Shown piece after piece: positions 9,136 through 16,877 of a DNA stretch of 64,000 bases. Where the stretch lies: positions 124,001-188,000 of the forward strand of contig JAIOAU010000004.1 of NCBI GenBank assembly GCA_019873655.1, given 5' to 3'. Made by a program: the position numbers and the translations under genes. Positions within the stretch are counted from its first letter, which is position 1. Every line of letters starts with the position of its first letter. This DNA comes from Chloroflexota bacterium (GTDB taxonomy: Bacteria; Chloroflexota; Anaerolineae; Anaerolineales; Villigracilaceae). A model generated the notes under the pieces. The model was not told the origin of the DNA, made no database searches, and saw nothing but the letters and a program-made list of their open reading frames with translations.

Positions 9136-9914
9136 TCGGTGCTCAATCTGGCCGTCGCGCCGCCGTCCACGATCATCGCCTGGCCGGTCATGAAGGAGGA
9201 TTGCGTTTCGTCGGCCAGGAAGTAGATGGCATGGGCGATTTCCTCGGGCTTGCCGATGCGGCCGTTGACGGTCTTGCGGGCCAGGTTTTCGAGGCGCTTG
9301 AAGATGTCGTCGCCGGCGACATGGCCGCGGCCGAGGCCGGCGCGCAGCATGGGCGTGTCCACCGCGCCGGGCAGGATGGCGTTGACGCGGATGTTGTCGG
9401 GGGCGAATTCGATGGCCATGGCGCGCGTCAGGGCCAGCAGGCCGCCCTTGCTGGCGGCGTAGGCGGCAATGTTGGCCGAGGTCTGCACTGCATGGACCGA
9501 GGAGACGTTGACGATCGCCCCGCCGCCCGCCGCCTTGAAGAGCGGATAGGCCAGTTTGGCGCTCAGGAAGACCGACCGCAGGTTGGAAGCCATGACGGCG
9601 TCCCATTCCTCGACGGTGGTATCGAGCAGCGGCTTGGCAATCTGCAGGGCGGCGTTGTTGATGAGGGCATGCAGACGGTCGCTGAAGCCGCGCGCCTGCA
9701 GGAAGATGGCCTCCAGCGCGGCAGGGTCGGAAATGTCGGACTGGATGAAGAGGCCGTTTTCGGGAAAGGGGGATTGGAAGGGCGCCCGGTCAACGCCGAT
9801 GACGCGCCAGCCGCAATCGGCAAACAGGGAGACGGTGGCGCGGCCGATGCCGCCCGCCGCGCCGGTGATGAGGACGGTCTTGGGATGATGGGTGAAATGG
9901 GAAGAGGCGTTCAT
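9132..9914 (-). CDS. Short-chain dehydrogenase/reductase (SDR)
   Basis: A 260-residue classical SDR. The cofactor site is TVLITGAAGGIGRAT (about residues 13-27), with NNAALQIAKP following. The catalytic residues are Ser in VNVSSVHA and Tyr/Lys in YAASKGG. A preference for NAD over NADP is suggested by an acidic residue after the second strand (VIGVDRAPF). It lies between a D-2-hydroxyacid dehydrogenase and a DUF115-type gene, in an operon with a CMP-sugar synthetase. SDRs of this type (the PtmA group) recur in nonulosonate loci, so a sugar oxidation or reduction step is likely. The substrate is not identifiable. Confidence 0.88.
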   Translation of the reverse strand: MNASSHFTHHPKTVLITGAAGGIGRATVSLFADCGWRVIGVDRAPFQSPFPENGLFIQSDISDPAALEAIFLQARGFSDRLHALINNAALQIAKPLLDTTVEEWDAVMASNLRSVFLSAKLAYPLFKAAGGGAIVNVSSVHAVQTSANIAAYAASKGGLLALTRAMAIEFAPDNIRVNAILPGAVDTPMLRAGLGRGHVAGDDIFKRLENLARKTVNGRIGKPEEIAHAIYFLADETQSSFMTGQAMIVDGGATARLSTE

Positions 9915-9920
9915 TCCTTG

Positions 9921-10880
9921 CTATTCTCCAAGAAGATCATCGGATGGGAGTCCCAACCCATCGAGCAGGTTGCGGATGGTGTTCCAGTGGACGCGTTCCC
10001 AGGCGGCCGGGCTGGAATTGGCGTTGTGCGGCGCGAGCAGGACGTTGTCCATGCGGCAGAGCGGACTATCGGGGGGCAGCGGCTCGACCTCGAACACGTC
10101 CAGCGCCGCCCCGGCAATTGTACCGCTTTCCAGGGCGGCGACGAGGGCGGGTTCGTCCACGATGGGGCCGCGGGCGGTGTTGATGAGCACGGCCGTCGGG
10201 CGCATGAGGCTCAGGGTGCGGGCGTTCATCAGGTGGAAGGAGGTCGGGTTGAGGTCGCAGTTGAGCGAGACGAAGTCGGCGCGCCCCAGCAGGTCGTCGA
10301 GGCTGGTCATCTGGACGCCGACCTCGGCCAGGAAGACGTGGTCGATCTCGACGATGTCGTTGCCGAGGACGGTCATGCCGAAGGCGCGCGCCCGGCGGGC
10401 GACGGCCTTGCCAATCGTCCCGACGCCGACGATGCCGAGGGTGCACTCGTGCAGGGCGCGGCCGGGAATCTTCCGCCAGTCGCCGGACTTGACAGCGCGG
10501 TCCATCCACGGCAGGCGGCGGGCGAAGGCCAGCAGGTAGCCGAGGACGCTGTCGGCGACCGGCAAGGTGAAGGCGTTGGGGGTGCGGCCGACGCGGATTC
10601 CGAGGCGGGCGGCGGCCTGCAGGTCGATCGAGTCTACGCCGGTGCCCCATTTGGAGATGACCTTCAGGCGCGGGGCGCAGGCCTCCAGGACGCGGGCGGT
10701 GTAGCGGTCGTCGCCGCAGATCGCGCCATCGAATTGACCGGCGTAGCGCAGCAGGTCGGCCTCTTCGAGCCGTTCGCGCACCTCGGGGACGATGAGTTCG
10801 AGGCCATAGCGCGCGAAGACCGGGCGGAAGCGGTCGAGGAAGGGAATCATGTAGGGGGCGGAAAAGAGAACGACAGGCAT
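9921..10880 (-). CDS. D-isomer-specific 2-hydroxyacid dehydrogenase
   Basis: A 319-residue NAD-dependent dehydrogenase of the phosphoglycerate-dehydrogenase family. The Rossmann motif is TLGIVGVGTIGKAVARRA (about residues 147-164). Catalytic residues are Arg in NTARGPIVDE, Glu in VFEVEPLPPDSP and His in LAPHNANS, the usual Arg-Glu-His set. It lacks the regulatory ACT domain of SerA. It is preceded by a CMP-sugar synthetase (10-base gap) and followed by an SDR (6 bases). A role in making or modifying an alpha-keto sugar acid would fit, since nonulosonates are themselves 2-keto acids. That is inference. Confidence 0.88.
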   Translation of the reverse strand: MPVVLFSAPYMIPFLDRFRPVFARYGLELIVPEVRERLEEADLLRYAGQFDGAICGDDRYTARVLEACAPRLKVISKWGTGVDSIDLQAAARLGIRVGRTPNAFTLPVADSVLGYLLAFARRLPWMDRAVKSGDWRKIPGRALHECTLGIVGVGTIGKAVARRARAFGMTVLGNDIVEIDHVFLAEVGVQMTSLDDLLGRADFVSLNCDLNPTSFHLMNARTLSLMRPTAVLINTARGPIVDEPALVAALESGTIAGAALDVFEVEPLPPDSPLCRMDNVLLAPHNANSSPAAWERVHWNTIRNLLDGLGLPSDDLLGE

Positions 10881-10890
10881 GGGTCTCCTC

Positions 10891-11559
10891 TCACGAACTG
10901 CGCTGACGCATGAGGAAGTCGGCGATGGCGAAGTCGAGTTCCTCGTCGATGTCCCAGGCTTCGGCGGGGTCGATTTCGAACAGGAGCGGGCGCTCGCCGA
11001 TGCGGTGACGCCGCCGGACGAGGTTCTGACGGGTGAAGAGGTAAATGCAGGAATTTTCCTCGTAGACCGGCGGCAGGTCCTGGGTCTGGAGCAGTTCGTT
11101 GGGGTTGTGATTGATGGCGCGTCCCTGGGCGTCGTAGAGGCGGGTCTGGAGGCGCGTCACCGAGAAGAGCGAGTCGAAACGCGGATAAGCGGCCAGGAAG
11201 GTCTGAATGGCGCGCGAAATGGTCTCGGCGCGCAGGAGCGGGTTGGTGCTGTGGGTCTGGAGGTAGAAATCGGCCTCCACCTGGGCAGTGTCGTAGAGCA
11301 GGATGTCGTTCATGGGGATGTCGTCGGCGCGCAGATGCTCCGGGCGGACGATGACCTGCACCTGGGGGAAGTCGGCCCGCAGCCCGGCGATGACCGGCTC
11401 GGAATCGGTGTCCACCAGGATGGTCGAGATTTCCGGCACGGCGAGCAGGGTCTGGATGATGTGCTGGTAGAGTGGCTTGCCGGCCAGCGGGCGGTAGTTC
11501 TTGCCCGGCACGCGCTGGCTGTGGTGGCGCATGGGGACGAGGGCGGCGAGTGAAGTCAT
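10891..11559 (-). CDS. CMP-nonulosonate synthetase family (acylneuraminate cytidylyltransferase)
   Basis: This 222-residue enzyme is expected to activate a nonulosonic or related 2-keto-3-deoxy sugar acid with CTP. The CTP-binding start ALVPMRHHSQRVPGKNYRPL (residues 6-25) contains the P-loop-like RxPGKN. ILVDTDSEPV, FYLQTHSTNPLL and WDIDEELDFAIA near the C-terminus match the NeuA fold. The usual LIPARGGSK start is replaced by VPMRHHSQR, which marks a divergent subfamily. It lies in an operon with a D-2-hydroxyacid dehydrogenase and an SDR but without its own NeuB. The upstream GT2 gene ends 3 bases before this start. Confidence 0.85.
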   Translation of the reverse strand: MTSLAALVPMRHHSQRVPGKNYRPLAGKPLYQHIIQTLLAVPEISTILVDTDSEPVIAGLRADFPQVQVIVRPEHLRADDIPMNDILLYDTAQVEADFYLQTHSTNPLLRAETISRAIQTFLAAYPRFDSLFSVTRLQTRLYDAQGRAINHNPNELLQTQDLPPVYEENSCIYLFTRQNLVRRRHRIGERPLLFEIDPAEAWDIDEELDFAIADFLMRQRSS

Positions 11560-11562
11560 AGG

Positions 11563-12507
11563 CTACTCATTATACCGAATCGGCTCGATCTCGCGTTTGG
11601 AAGAAGTCGCTTTCTCCCAACCGACGTGATAATAGAAGGTCTGGCGCAGTTCGGGGGTCAGGGGGCTGGCGCGGCGGTAGCCCTGGTAGGTGCCCCAGAA
11701 TTGATTCCAGCGGAACCAGAAAATGCTCCCCAGGCTGCGCCAGAAGAGGCGGGCGCGGGCGGCGTGGAGCAGGTCGAAGAAGACGCTGGCGCTCAGGTTG
11801 CGCAGGAAATCGTAGAAATTGAAGTGCGCTTCGGGGAAGATGCGCTTGAAGGCCATCGCCTCGCGGCGGTAGCGGTTGCGGACGGCGCGCGGGGTCTCGT
11901 GATGGACGTGAATCACCTCCGCCTCGGCGACGTAAGCGATGGCGTAGCCCTGGGACTGCGCCCATTTGGCCCATTCGAGGTCTTCCAGGCCGGTCAGGGT
12001 CTCGTCGTAGGGGCGGGTCTGCCAGAGGGCGCGACGGACGGCGGCGTTGGCGTTGTTGCAGAAAGGGTGAGCCTGCCGCGCCGCCGACTGGTCGGGGTAC
12101 CAGCGGGCGAAGATTTGCTGTTCGGAGAAATGCGCCGTCGCCGGGCCGCGCTGTTTGCCGTAGGTCAGGGCCACCTGCGGGTCGGCGAACGGTTCGAGCA
12201 GGCGCTCCAGCCAGTCGGGATAGACCGGATAGACATGGGCGCTGGCAATGACGACCAGGTCGCGGCTGGCGGCGGCCAGGCCGAGGTTGAGGGAACGCCC
12301 GAAGGTGAACTCCTCGGGCGGGATGCGGACGAGGCGCGCCCCGTAGCGGGCGGCGATGGAAACGGTCGCGTCGGTCGAGCCGGAGTCGACCAGGATGACC
12401 TCCACGTCGCGGACCGTCTGGTGGCGGACGCCCTCCAGCAGGCGGCCGATGTGGGCCTCCTCGTTGTAGGCGCGGATGACGAGGGAACAGGCCGTCTTCT
12501 CAGTCAC
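11563..12507 (-). CDS. Family 2 glycosyltransferase
   Basis: A 314-residue GT2 enzyme with CSLVIRAYNEEAHIGRLLEG, VDSGSTDATVSIA and a donor or metal region around ASAHVYP. The acceptor motif LEDLEWAKWAQSQGY is clear. The C-terminal half has amphipathic helices that probably bind the membrane. The GTG at 12507 is chosen because it gives the conserved start directly and overlaps the upstream peptidase stop by 8 bases. The frame is open further upstream, but that part is the peptidase gene in another frame. The sequence is rhamnosyltransferase-like in general shape; donor unproven. Confidence 0.88.
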   Translation of the reverse strand: MTEKTACSLVIRAYNEEAHIGRLLEGVRHQTVRDVEVILVDSGSTDATVSIAARYGARLVRIPPEEFTFGRSLNLGLAAASRDLVVIASAHVYPVYPDWLERLLEPFADPQVALTYGKQRGPATAHFSEQQIFARWYPDQSAARQAHPFCNNANAAVRRALWQTRPYDETLTGLEDLEWAKWAQSQGYAIAYVAEAEVIHVHHETPRAVRNRYRREAMAFKRIFPEAHFNFYDFLRNLSASVFFDLLHAARARLFWRSLGSIFWFRWNQFWGTYQGYRRASPLTPELRQTFYYHVGWEKATSSKREIEPIRYNE

Positions 12508-13879
12508 CAACGGCCTCCAGCAAGCCGCCGGCCAGCAATTTCTCGGCCGCCTGATGCAACTGGCGCAGCGGCAGGCCGGTCTTTTCGGCGACCTCGAGCA
12601 GGGAGGTCTGCCCATCGGCGTAGAACAGGACCCAGCGCAGGGCGTCCAGTTCGCTGCCGTAGAGGATGTTGCCCTCGTCCACGACGTAGCGGCGCTCGCC
12701 GTGGGCGGCGGACGAGGCGACCTTCTGTTTGATGGCCCCACCCGTCTTCGGGTACAGGCCGCGCTTGCCAAGCATCGGCTCGCCGATGGGGTTGAGCGAG
12801 CGGTAACAGCGGTCGTATTCGAGTTTTTCGATGGCCAGCAGGTACAGTTTCAGGGTCTCGACCAGGTTTTCGGCGCTGATGAAGTCCAGGTTGTCGAGGG
12901 AGGTGTGGTAGTAGGGGTACTCGTAGTATTTGTCCTTGCAAATCGTGCCGACCGGGATGCGCAGACCCGGCTGGGAGTACTGGCGCTCGTCCGAGCCGTT
13001 GACGTCGAAGGGGTATTCGATGTAGTCCAGGCCGAGTTCGCGGAAGGTCAGGCGGACGACACGGTCGATGACGTCGTCGCCGCGGAAAGTCTGTTTGTAG
13101 CCGAACTTGCCGGGACCGGCGACCGTGGTCGCCACGAATCCGCCCGTCAGCGCCCGGACGGCGGCTTCGTTGCGGGCGATGTAGGCCAGGGCGCCGATCG
13201 TCTCCGGGGCGATGACGAAGCGGTAGGCGTGGCGCAGGGGACGGCGGCGCAACTCGGCCAGCAGGAGGGTCCACAAGACCGGGCCGGAGAGGTTGTCGTT
13301 GGCCAGCGAGGGGTGGCAGACGTAGGTCGAGAGGAGGTACTCGCGGCCCGACACGCCCGGCAGGAGCGCCTCGCCGTAGGTCAGCGCGCCGGGGGCCAGG
13401 GTGGTATCCACCACGACGCGGTAAGTCGCCTGGCGGTCGAGGCGCTGGAATTGTTCGTGGGTCAGGCAGAAGCCCCAGGCGCGGTGGTAGTACGTCGTCC
13501 GGTAGGGGATGGCGGTGGGCAGGTCGGGCAGGGTGTGCAGGTGCGGGGCGAGTTCGTCGAAGGTCAGCGTCCCCTCGAAGGGACAGGAGTAATTGACCAG
13601 GTGGATGTTGCTGGCGCGGAAGTCGATCAGCCGCCGGCCGGAGGAATCGGCCACGTAGGCGTCGCGGACGTTCCACTCGTCGGGGATGGTCCAGTCGTAG
13701 CAGACCGTGCCGGAGGGGACTTCGACCAGGTCGAAGGGGGTCACTTCGGCCAGGGCGCGCAGGGTCTGGCGCAGGCCGTCGCCGGTGATGGAGCGGCAGA
13801 GCGGGAAGAGGCGGCGCAGCAATTCGTCGGCGCGGGCCGTCAGGGCGGCCCAATCGGGCTGGAAGAGGGGCTCGGTCAT
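12500..13879 (-). CDS. DUF4910 M28-like zinc peptidase with C-terminal winged helix
   Basis: This 459-residue protein has an M28-type aminopeptidase fold with an inserted domain and a C-terminal winged-helix segment (about 380-459). Probable metal ligands are visible: His189 (VCHPSL), Asp195 (ANDNLSG), Glu226 (APETIG), Asp297/Glu298 (GSDERQYS) and His325 (YYHTSLDN). Members recur in polysaccharide loci with no settled function; amide hydrolysis on an amino sugar is one possibility. The ATG at 13879 is chosen over a start 48 bases upstream because AAGGTGA lies just before it. It is the first gene of the leftward operon and diverges from the methyltransferase at 13952. The cytosolic location is inferred from the absence of a signal peptide. 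Confidence 0.85.
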   Translation of the reverse strand: MTEPLFQPDWAALTARADELLRRLFPLCRSITGDGLRQTLRALAEVTPFDLVEVPSGTVCYDWTIPDEWNVRDAYVADSSGRRLIDFRASNIHLVNYSCPFEGTLTFDELAPHLHTLPDLPTAIPYRTTYYHRAWGFCLTHEQFQRLDRQATYRVVVDTTLAPGALTYGEALLPGVSGREYLLSTYVCHPSLANDNLSGPVLWTLLLAELRRRPLRHAYRFVIAPETIGALAYIARNEAAVRALTGGFVATTVAGPGKFGYKQTFRGDDVIDRVVRLTFRELGLDYIEYPFDVNGSDERQYSQPGLRIPVGTICKDKYYEYPYYHTSLDNLDFISAENLVETLKLYLLAIEKLEYDRCYRSLNPIGEPMLGKRGLYPKTGGAIKQKVASSAAHGERRYVVDEGNILYGSELDALRWVLFYADGQTSLLEVAEKTGLPLRQLHQAAEKLLAGGLLEAVGD

Positions 13880-13888
13880 CGGGTCACC

Positions 13889-13918
13889 TTGGAGGGCGGG
13901 CAGGCCTCGTGATATACT
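13889..13918 (+). promoter_or_regulatory. Promoter for the divergent methyltransferase
   Basis: TTGGAG (13889-13894) and TATACT (13913-13918) are 18 bases apart and precede the gene at 13952. GAGAGGAG at 13937-13944 is the ribosome binding site. Sequence match only. Confidence 0.5.
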
Positions 13919-13951
13919 TGCCCGCAAGCAAAAATCGAGAGGAGTAGTCTC

Positions 13952-14677
13952 ATGACTGACAAGAAGAAAGCCGTTTCGGCCGTCGGCCCGATCTGGGAGG
14001 GCATTTACAGCGAGGGCAAGGCCTTGAACCGCTATCCTTTTGACCAGGTCGTTTCGTTCATCTATCGCAACTATTCACGCGCCAAGCCGCGCGCCGAGAC
14101 GAAGATTCTCGAAATCGGCTGCGGGGCGGGCAACAATCTGTGGTTCGCCGCCCGCGAGGGGTTCACCGTCGCCGGCGTGGACGGCAGTCCGAGCGCCATC
14201 GAGTTCGCCCGCAAACGCTTCGCCGAAGAGGGCCTGGAGGGCGACCTGCGGGTGGCGGATTTCATCCACCTGCCCTTCGCCGACAACACCTTCGACTTCG
14301 TCATCGACCGCGCCGCCCTGACCTGTTCCGGGACGAGCGCCGCCCGCAAGACGATCGCCGAGGTGCGCCGCGTGCTCATCCCGGACGGCAAATTCTTCTT
14401 CAACCCGTACAGCGACCATCACAGCAGTTGCGTCGCCGGCAAGCCCGGCCAGGACGACCTGACGGTGGACATCCGCGGCGGGACGCTGGTGGACATCGGC
14501 CCGCTGCGCTTCTACGGCAAGCGCGACATCCTGGACATGTTCCGCGACGGCTGGCGGGTGCTCAGTCTGCGGCATATCGAGATCGTCGAGGAACTCGAAC
14601 CGCTCTACAACTGCCACGCCGAGTGGATTCTGATCGCCCAGAAGGTCGTCAACGTGCTGCAAGGCGTGCAGGATTGA
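13952..14677 (+). CDS. Class I SAM-dependent methyltransferase
   Basis: A 241-residue Methyltransf_11/25-type enzyme. The SAM motif I is KILEIGCGAGNNLWFA (about residues 50-65), motif II is VAGVDGSPSAIEFAR, and the motif IV region is LPFADNTFDFVIDRAAL. It is the only minus-to-plus switch inside the glycan locus and forms a monocistronic unit with its own promoter and terminator. Such lone methyltransferases often modify a sugar or lipid carrier; the substrate is not visible. Glycine- and aromatic-rich segments after residue 150 may form the substrate lid. A GAGAGGAG ribosome binding site stands 7 bases before the ATG. Confidence 0.88.
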   Translation: MTDKKKAVSAVGPIWEGIYSEGKALNRYPFDQVVSFIYRNYSRAKPRAETKILEIGCGAGNNLWFAAREGFTVAGVDGSPSAIEFARKRFAEEGLEGDLRVADFIHLPFADNTFDFVIDRAALTCSGTSAARKTIAEVRRVLIPDGKFFFNPYSDHHSSCVAGKPGQDDLTVDIRGGTLVDIGPLRFYGKRDILDMFRDGWRVLSLRHIEIVEELEPLYNCHAEWILIAQKVVNVLQGVQD

Positions 14678-14700
14678 ACCCTCCCTGCGCTCGCGCAACA

Positions 14701-14724
14701 GCCGCCGCCGAGGCGGCTTTTTTG
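14701..14724 (+). terminator. Rho-independent terminator after the methyltransferase
   Basis: GCCGCC (14701-14706), a five-base loop, GGCGGC (14712-14717), then six T residues. It works only in the plus direction, since the other strand lacks a T run after the stem. Confidence 0.9.
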
Positions 14725-14732
14725 TCTACTCG

Positions 14733-14805
14733 CGCAGACCGAACCGCCAAGACACGAAGAACGCCATCGTTTGTATCAAGACGCCAGGCATCCCCGGCGA
14801 AACTT
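14733..14805. repeat. Partial copy of the CGCCAAG dispersed repeat
   Basis: CGCAGACCGAACCGCCAAGA followed by GAACGCCA and GACGCCA matches, word for word with small changes, the start of the element at 48203 onwards. The right part (CCCCGGCGAAACT) is worn. It lies between the terminator and the stop codon of the AAC(3)-family gene. No terminal inverted repeat is preserved here. Confidence 0.75.
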
Positions 14806-14808
14806 TAC

Positions 14809-15606
14809 TTAATCGGCTCCCATTTTGCCCTGCCCGCCGACCGGGCGGTTCTTGACCAGCGCCCAGGGATCGGCTCGCAGCAGTTCCTCTTCGACGGCGG
14901 CAAAATCGCGCAGGCGGCAGGAGGCCACCCGGCCGTAGTTGAGCGGGACGCTGGTCCACAGGCCGCGGCGCTCGAGTTCGCGCTGCACGGGGGCGGCGTC
15001 CACATCCGGGTCGAGGTCGAGGTCGCGGACGAACATGCGGTAGGTGCGCGTTTCGGGCGGGCGCCCGATCAGGCGCACCTCGCCGGTAAACTCTTTCCAG
15101 TAACGATAGGGAACCTGCAGGCGCTGTTCGGGCAGATGCACCATCGAGGTGAAGCGGACGTCCGCGCCCAGCAGAAGCAGTTTGAAATCCAGTTCGAGCA
15201 TGCGCTCGAAGGCCGAGCCGGGATCGAAGGCCGAGGATGTGTCGCGCCCGCACAGGTCGGCGGCGTGACGCCCGACCGCGGCGACCGACTGCATCGGGTG
15301 CGGCGAGCGCAGCACGCCCGGCTGGCGGCGGACGTATTCGGGAAAGACGCCCATCTCCTCGGCCGGGGTCTCGGCCTGGTCGAACGGCTGGCCGCGGGCG
15401 AAGCCGAAGTTGAAGGTCGGGACGACCAGCGTGCCGAGGTTCTCGTCGAGTCCGAGGACGGTCCGCAGGGCGTCGTAATAGATGCCGATTCCGCCCTCCG
15501 GCAGGCCGAGGAATTGCAGGGCGGCGTGGGCCATGACGCCGTCGCCGGGCTTCAATCCGACGGCGCGCAGGGTGGAAACGATCTGGTCGAGGGTGACTTT
15601 GAGCAT
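14809..15606 (-). CDS. AAC(3)-family N-acyltransferase, glycan-associated
   Basis: This 265-residue protein belongs to the aminoglycoside 3-N-acetyltransferase fold. The family marks are VMAHAALQFLG (residues about 24-34), VVPTFNFGF, LRSPHPMQSVAAVG (about 98-111) and FTSMVHLPEQRLQVPYR. The family transfers an acyl group from a phosphopantetheine thioester (normally acetyl-CoA) to an amine. Many members are in sugar loci rather than resistance loci. The two genes before it are an aminoacyl-carrier-protein ligase and its probable carrier protein, whose prosthetic group is the same as the business end of CoA. I infer that this enzyme transfers the aminoacyl group to an amino sugar. Plain N-acetylation is the alternative. 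It is the last gene of the operon. Confidence 0.85.
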   Translation of the reverse strand: MLKVTLDQIVSTLRAVGLKPGDGVMAHAALQFLGLPEGGIGIYYDALRTVLGLDENLGTLVVPTFNFGFARGQPFDQAETPAEEMGVFPEYVRRQPGVLRSPHPMQSVAAVGRHAADLCGRDTSSAFDPGSAFERMLELDFKLLLLGADVRFTSMVHLPEQRLQVPYRYWKEFTGEVRLIGRPPETRTYRMFVRDLDLDPDVDAAPVQRELERRGLWTSVPLNYGRVASCRLRDFAAVEEELLRADPWALVKNRPVGGQGKMGAD

Positions 15607-15689
15607 GTTTCAGAATCTGACGAGGTATCTAAGGTGTCTGATGGGACATCGCGTGTCGCGCCATTGGCGCAATTCGATGCGATGAACCC

Positions 15690-16877
15690 TCAGGCCACGG
15701 CTTTGCGGACGGCCTCCGGCCAGGCCGCCGTCTCCAGCCCGTACTGGGCCAGGAAGGCGTAGGCCATGCGTTCCAGCCCGAAGGCGATGCAGCCGGTGTG
15801 GACGGGGGAGCCGTCGGGCAGGGTGATGTTCAGCGCCCGGCCGAAGAAATCCTGGTGATAATTGTACGAGCCGACCGCCAGGGTGCTGTCCTTGAAGGGC
15901 AGGCGGGCGCGAATCTCGAACTTCAACTGGAAGGCGCTCTGGAAGGCGGCCTGCTTCTTGAACTCGCCGATGAAGAACGGGTCGTTGGCGCTCTCGACGT
16001 GATAGGCCAGGCCGATCTGCTCGAAGAAATCGCGCATGCGCTGGCGGCCGGTCTCGCGGTTTTGCAGGACGAAGTCCTTCGGCCCGACGAAGATGACCTC
16101 GCGCATGGTGAAATTCCACATCCGCTCCAGCGAGGCCAGGTTGAGCGATTCGTAGCGGAAGCAGTTGCCGACCGCCGTCGCCGCCAGGCTGCCGCCGGGC
16201 AGCGGCCGGTCGGCCAGCGAAAAGTACAGGTGATAGCAGACCGCCGGCGAGAGCAGGGTCTGGATGGGAGCGAACGACTCGGGCGGCGCGTTCAGGCCGT
16301 CCTCGCCGCAGGCGGCGTGCTGGGCGAAATCGTCGATCACATCCAGGTCTTCGCGCAGGTGGGTGACGAAGGTCAGCGAGTGCGGGAAGGCGCGGAAGTA
16401 GTGGACGCGCTCCAGGAAACGGGCCGGGATGAGGGTCGGGAAGCGGTAGGGGGCCGCCCCGAACGAATCGGCCAGGGCCACGAACTGCGCCTCGAAGAAG
16501 GCGATCAGGCGGGAGACCAGCGGGCCGAGGGTGAAGATGCCGGCCGCCTCCTGGAACATTTCGCCGCGCTCCAGCAGGCCGGCGTTGGGGTCGCCGCGGT
16601 AGGGGACGGGGCGGTCGGAGTAATCTTCGAGAACCTGGACCTTGGGCTTGAACGCGCCCGCGACCATCGCCTGCACGACGCGCTGCACCTTGGCCTCCAG
16701 CGCTTGCCGGTCCGGACCCTCGACCGGCCGCCGCAGCGTGAGCGTGATGACCTCCCCCTGGGCGCTCAGGCGCGCCGCGGCGATGTTTTCGTCCACATAG
16801 GCCAGTTTGGACTGCACCTCGCCGACCAGAAAGGCCGGGATGGGCAGGGCCGGTGCGATTTCGATTTGCTGACTCAT
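15690..16877 (-). CDS. Amino acid:carrier-protein ligase (class II aaRS homolog)
   Basis: This 395-residue protein is a truncated class II aminoacyl-tRNA synthetase homolog of the amino acid:carrier-protein ligase group. These enzymes adenylate an amino acid and load it on the phosphopantetheine of a carrier protein instead of a tRNA. Motif 2 is GNCFRYES (237-244) and motif 3 CIAFGLERM (363-371). Cys214, Glu260 and Cys363 fit the zinc ligands of the family, which as I recall are Cys131, Glu176 and Cys279 in the Bradyrhizobium enzyme; the spacings agree closely. No tRNA-binding domain is seen. About 100 extra N-terminal residues precede the catalytic core. The start overlaps the carrier-protein stop by 4 bases, so the pair is translationally coupled. 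The amino acid is unknown. Confidence 0.87.
   Translation of the reverse strand: MSQQIEIAPALPIPAFLVGEVQSKLAYVDENIAAARLSAQGEVITLTLRRPVEGPDRQALEAKVQRVVQAMVAGAFKPKVQVLEDYSDRPVPYRGDPNAGLLERGEMFQEAAGIFTLGPLVSRLIAFFEAQFVALADSFGAAPYRFPTLIPARFLERVHYFRAFPHSLTFVTHLREDLDVIDDFAQHAACGEDGLNAPPESFAPIQTLLSPAVCYHLYFSLADRPLPGGSLAATAVGNCFRYESLNLASLERMWNFTMREVIFVGPKDFVLQNRETGRQRMRDFFEQIGLAYHVESANDPFFIGEFKKQAAFQSAFQLKFEIRARLPFKDSTLAVGSYNYHQDFFGRALNITLPDGSPVHTGCIAFGLERMAYAFLAQYGLETAAWPEAVRKAVA

Noticed and set aside
14809-15606. Aminoglycoside resistance gene
   Set aside because: The AAC(3) fold is present but the setting is a glycan operon next to a carrier protein and its ligase; a sugar or glycan amine is the likelier acceptor.
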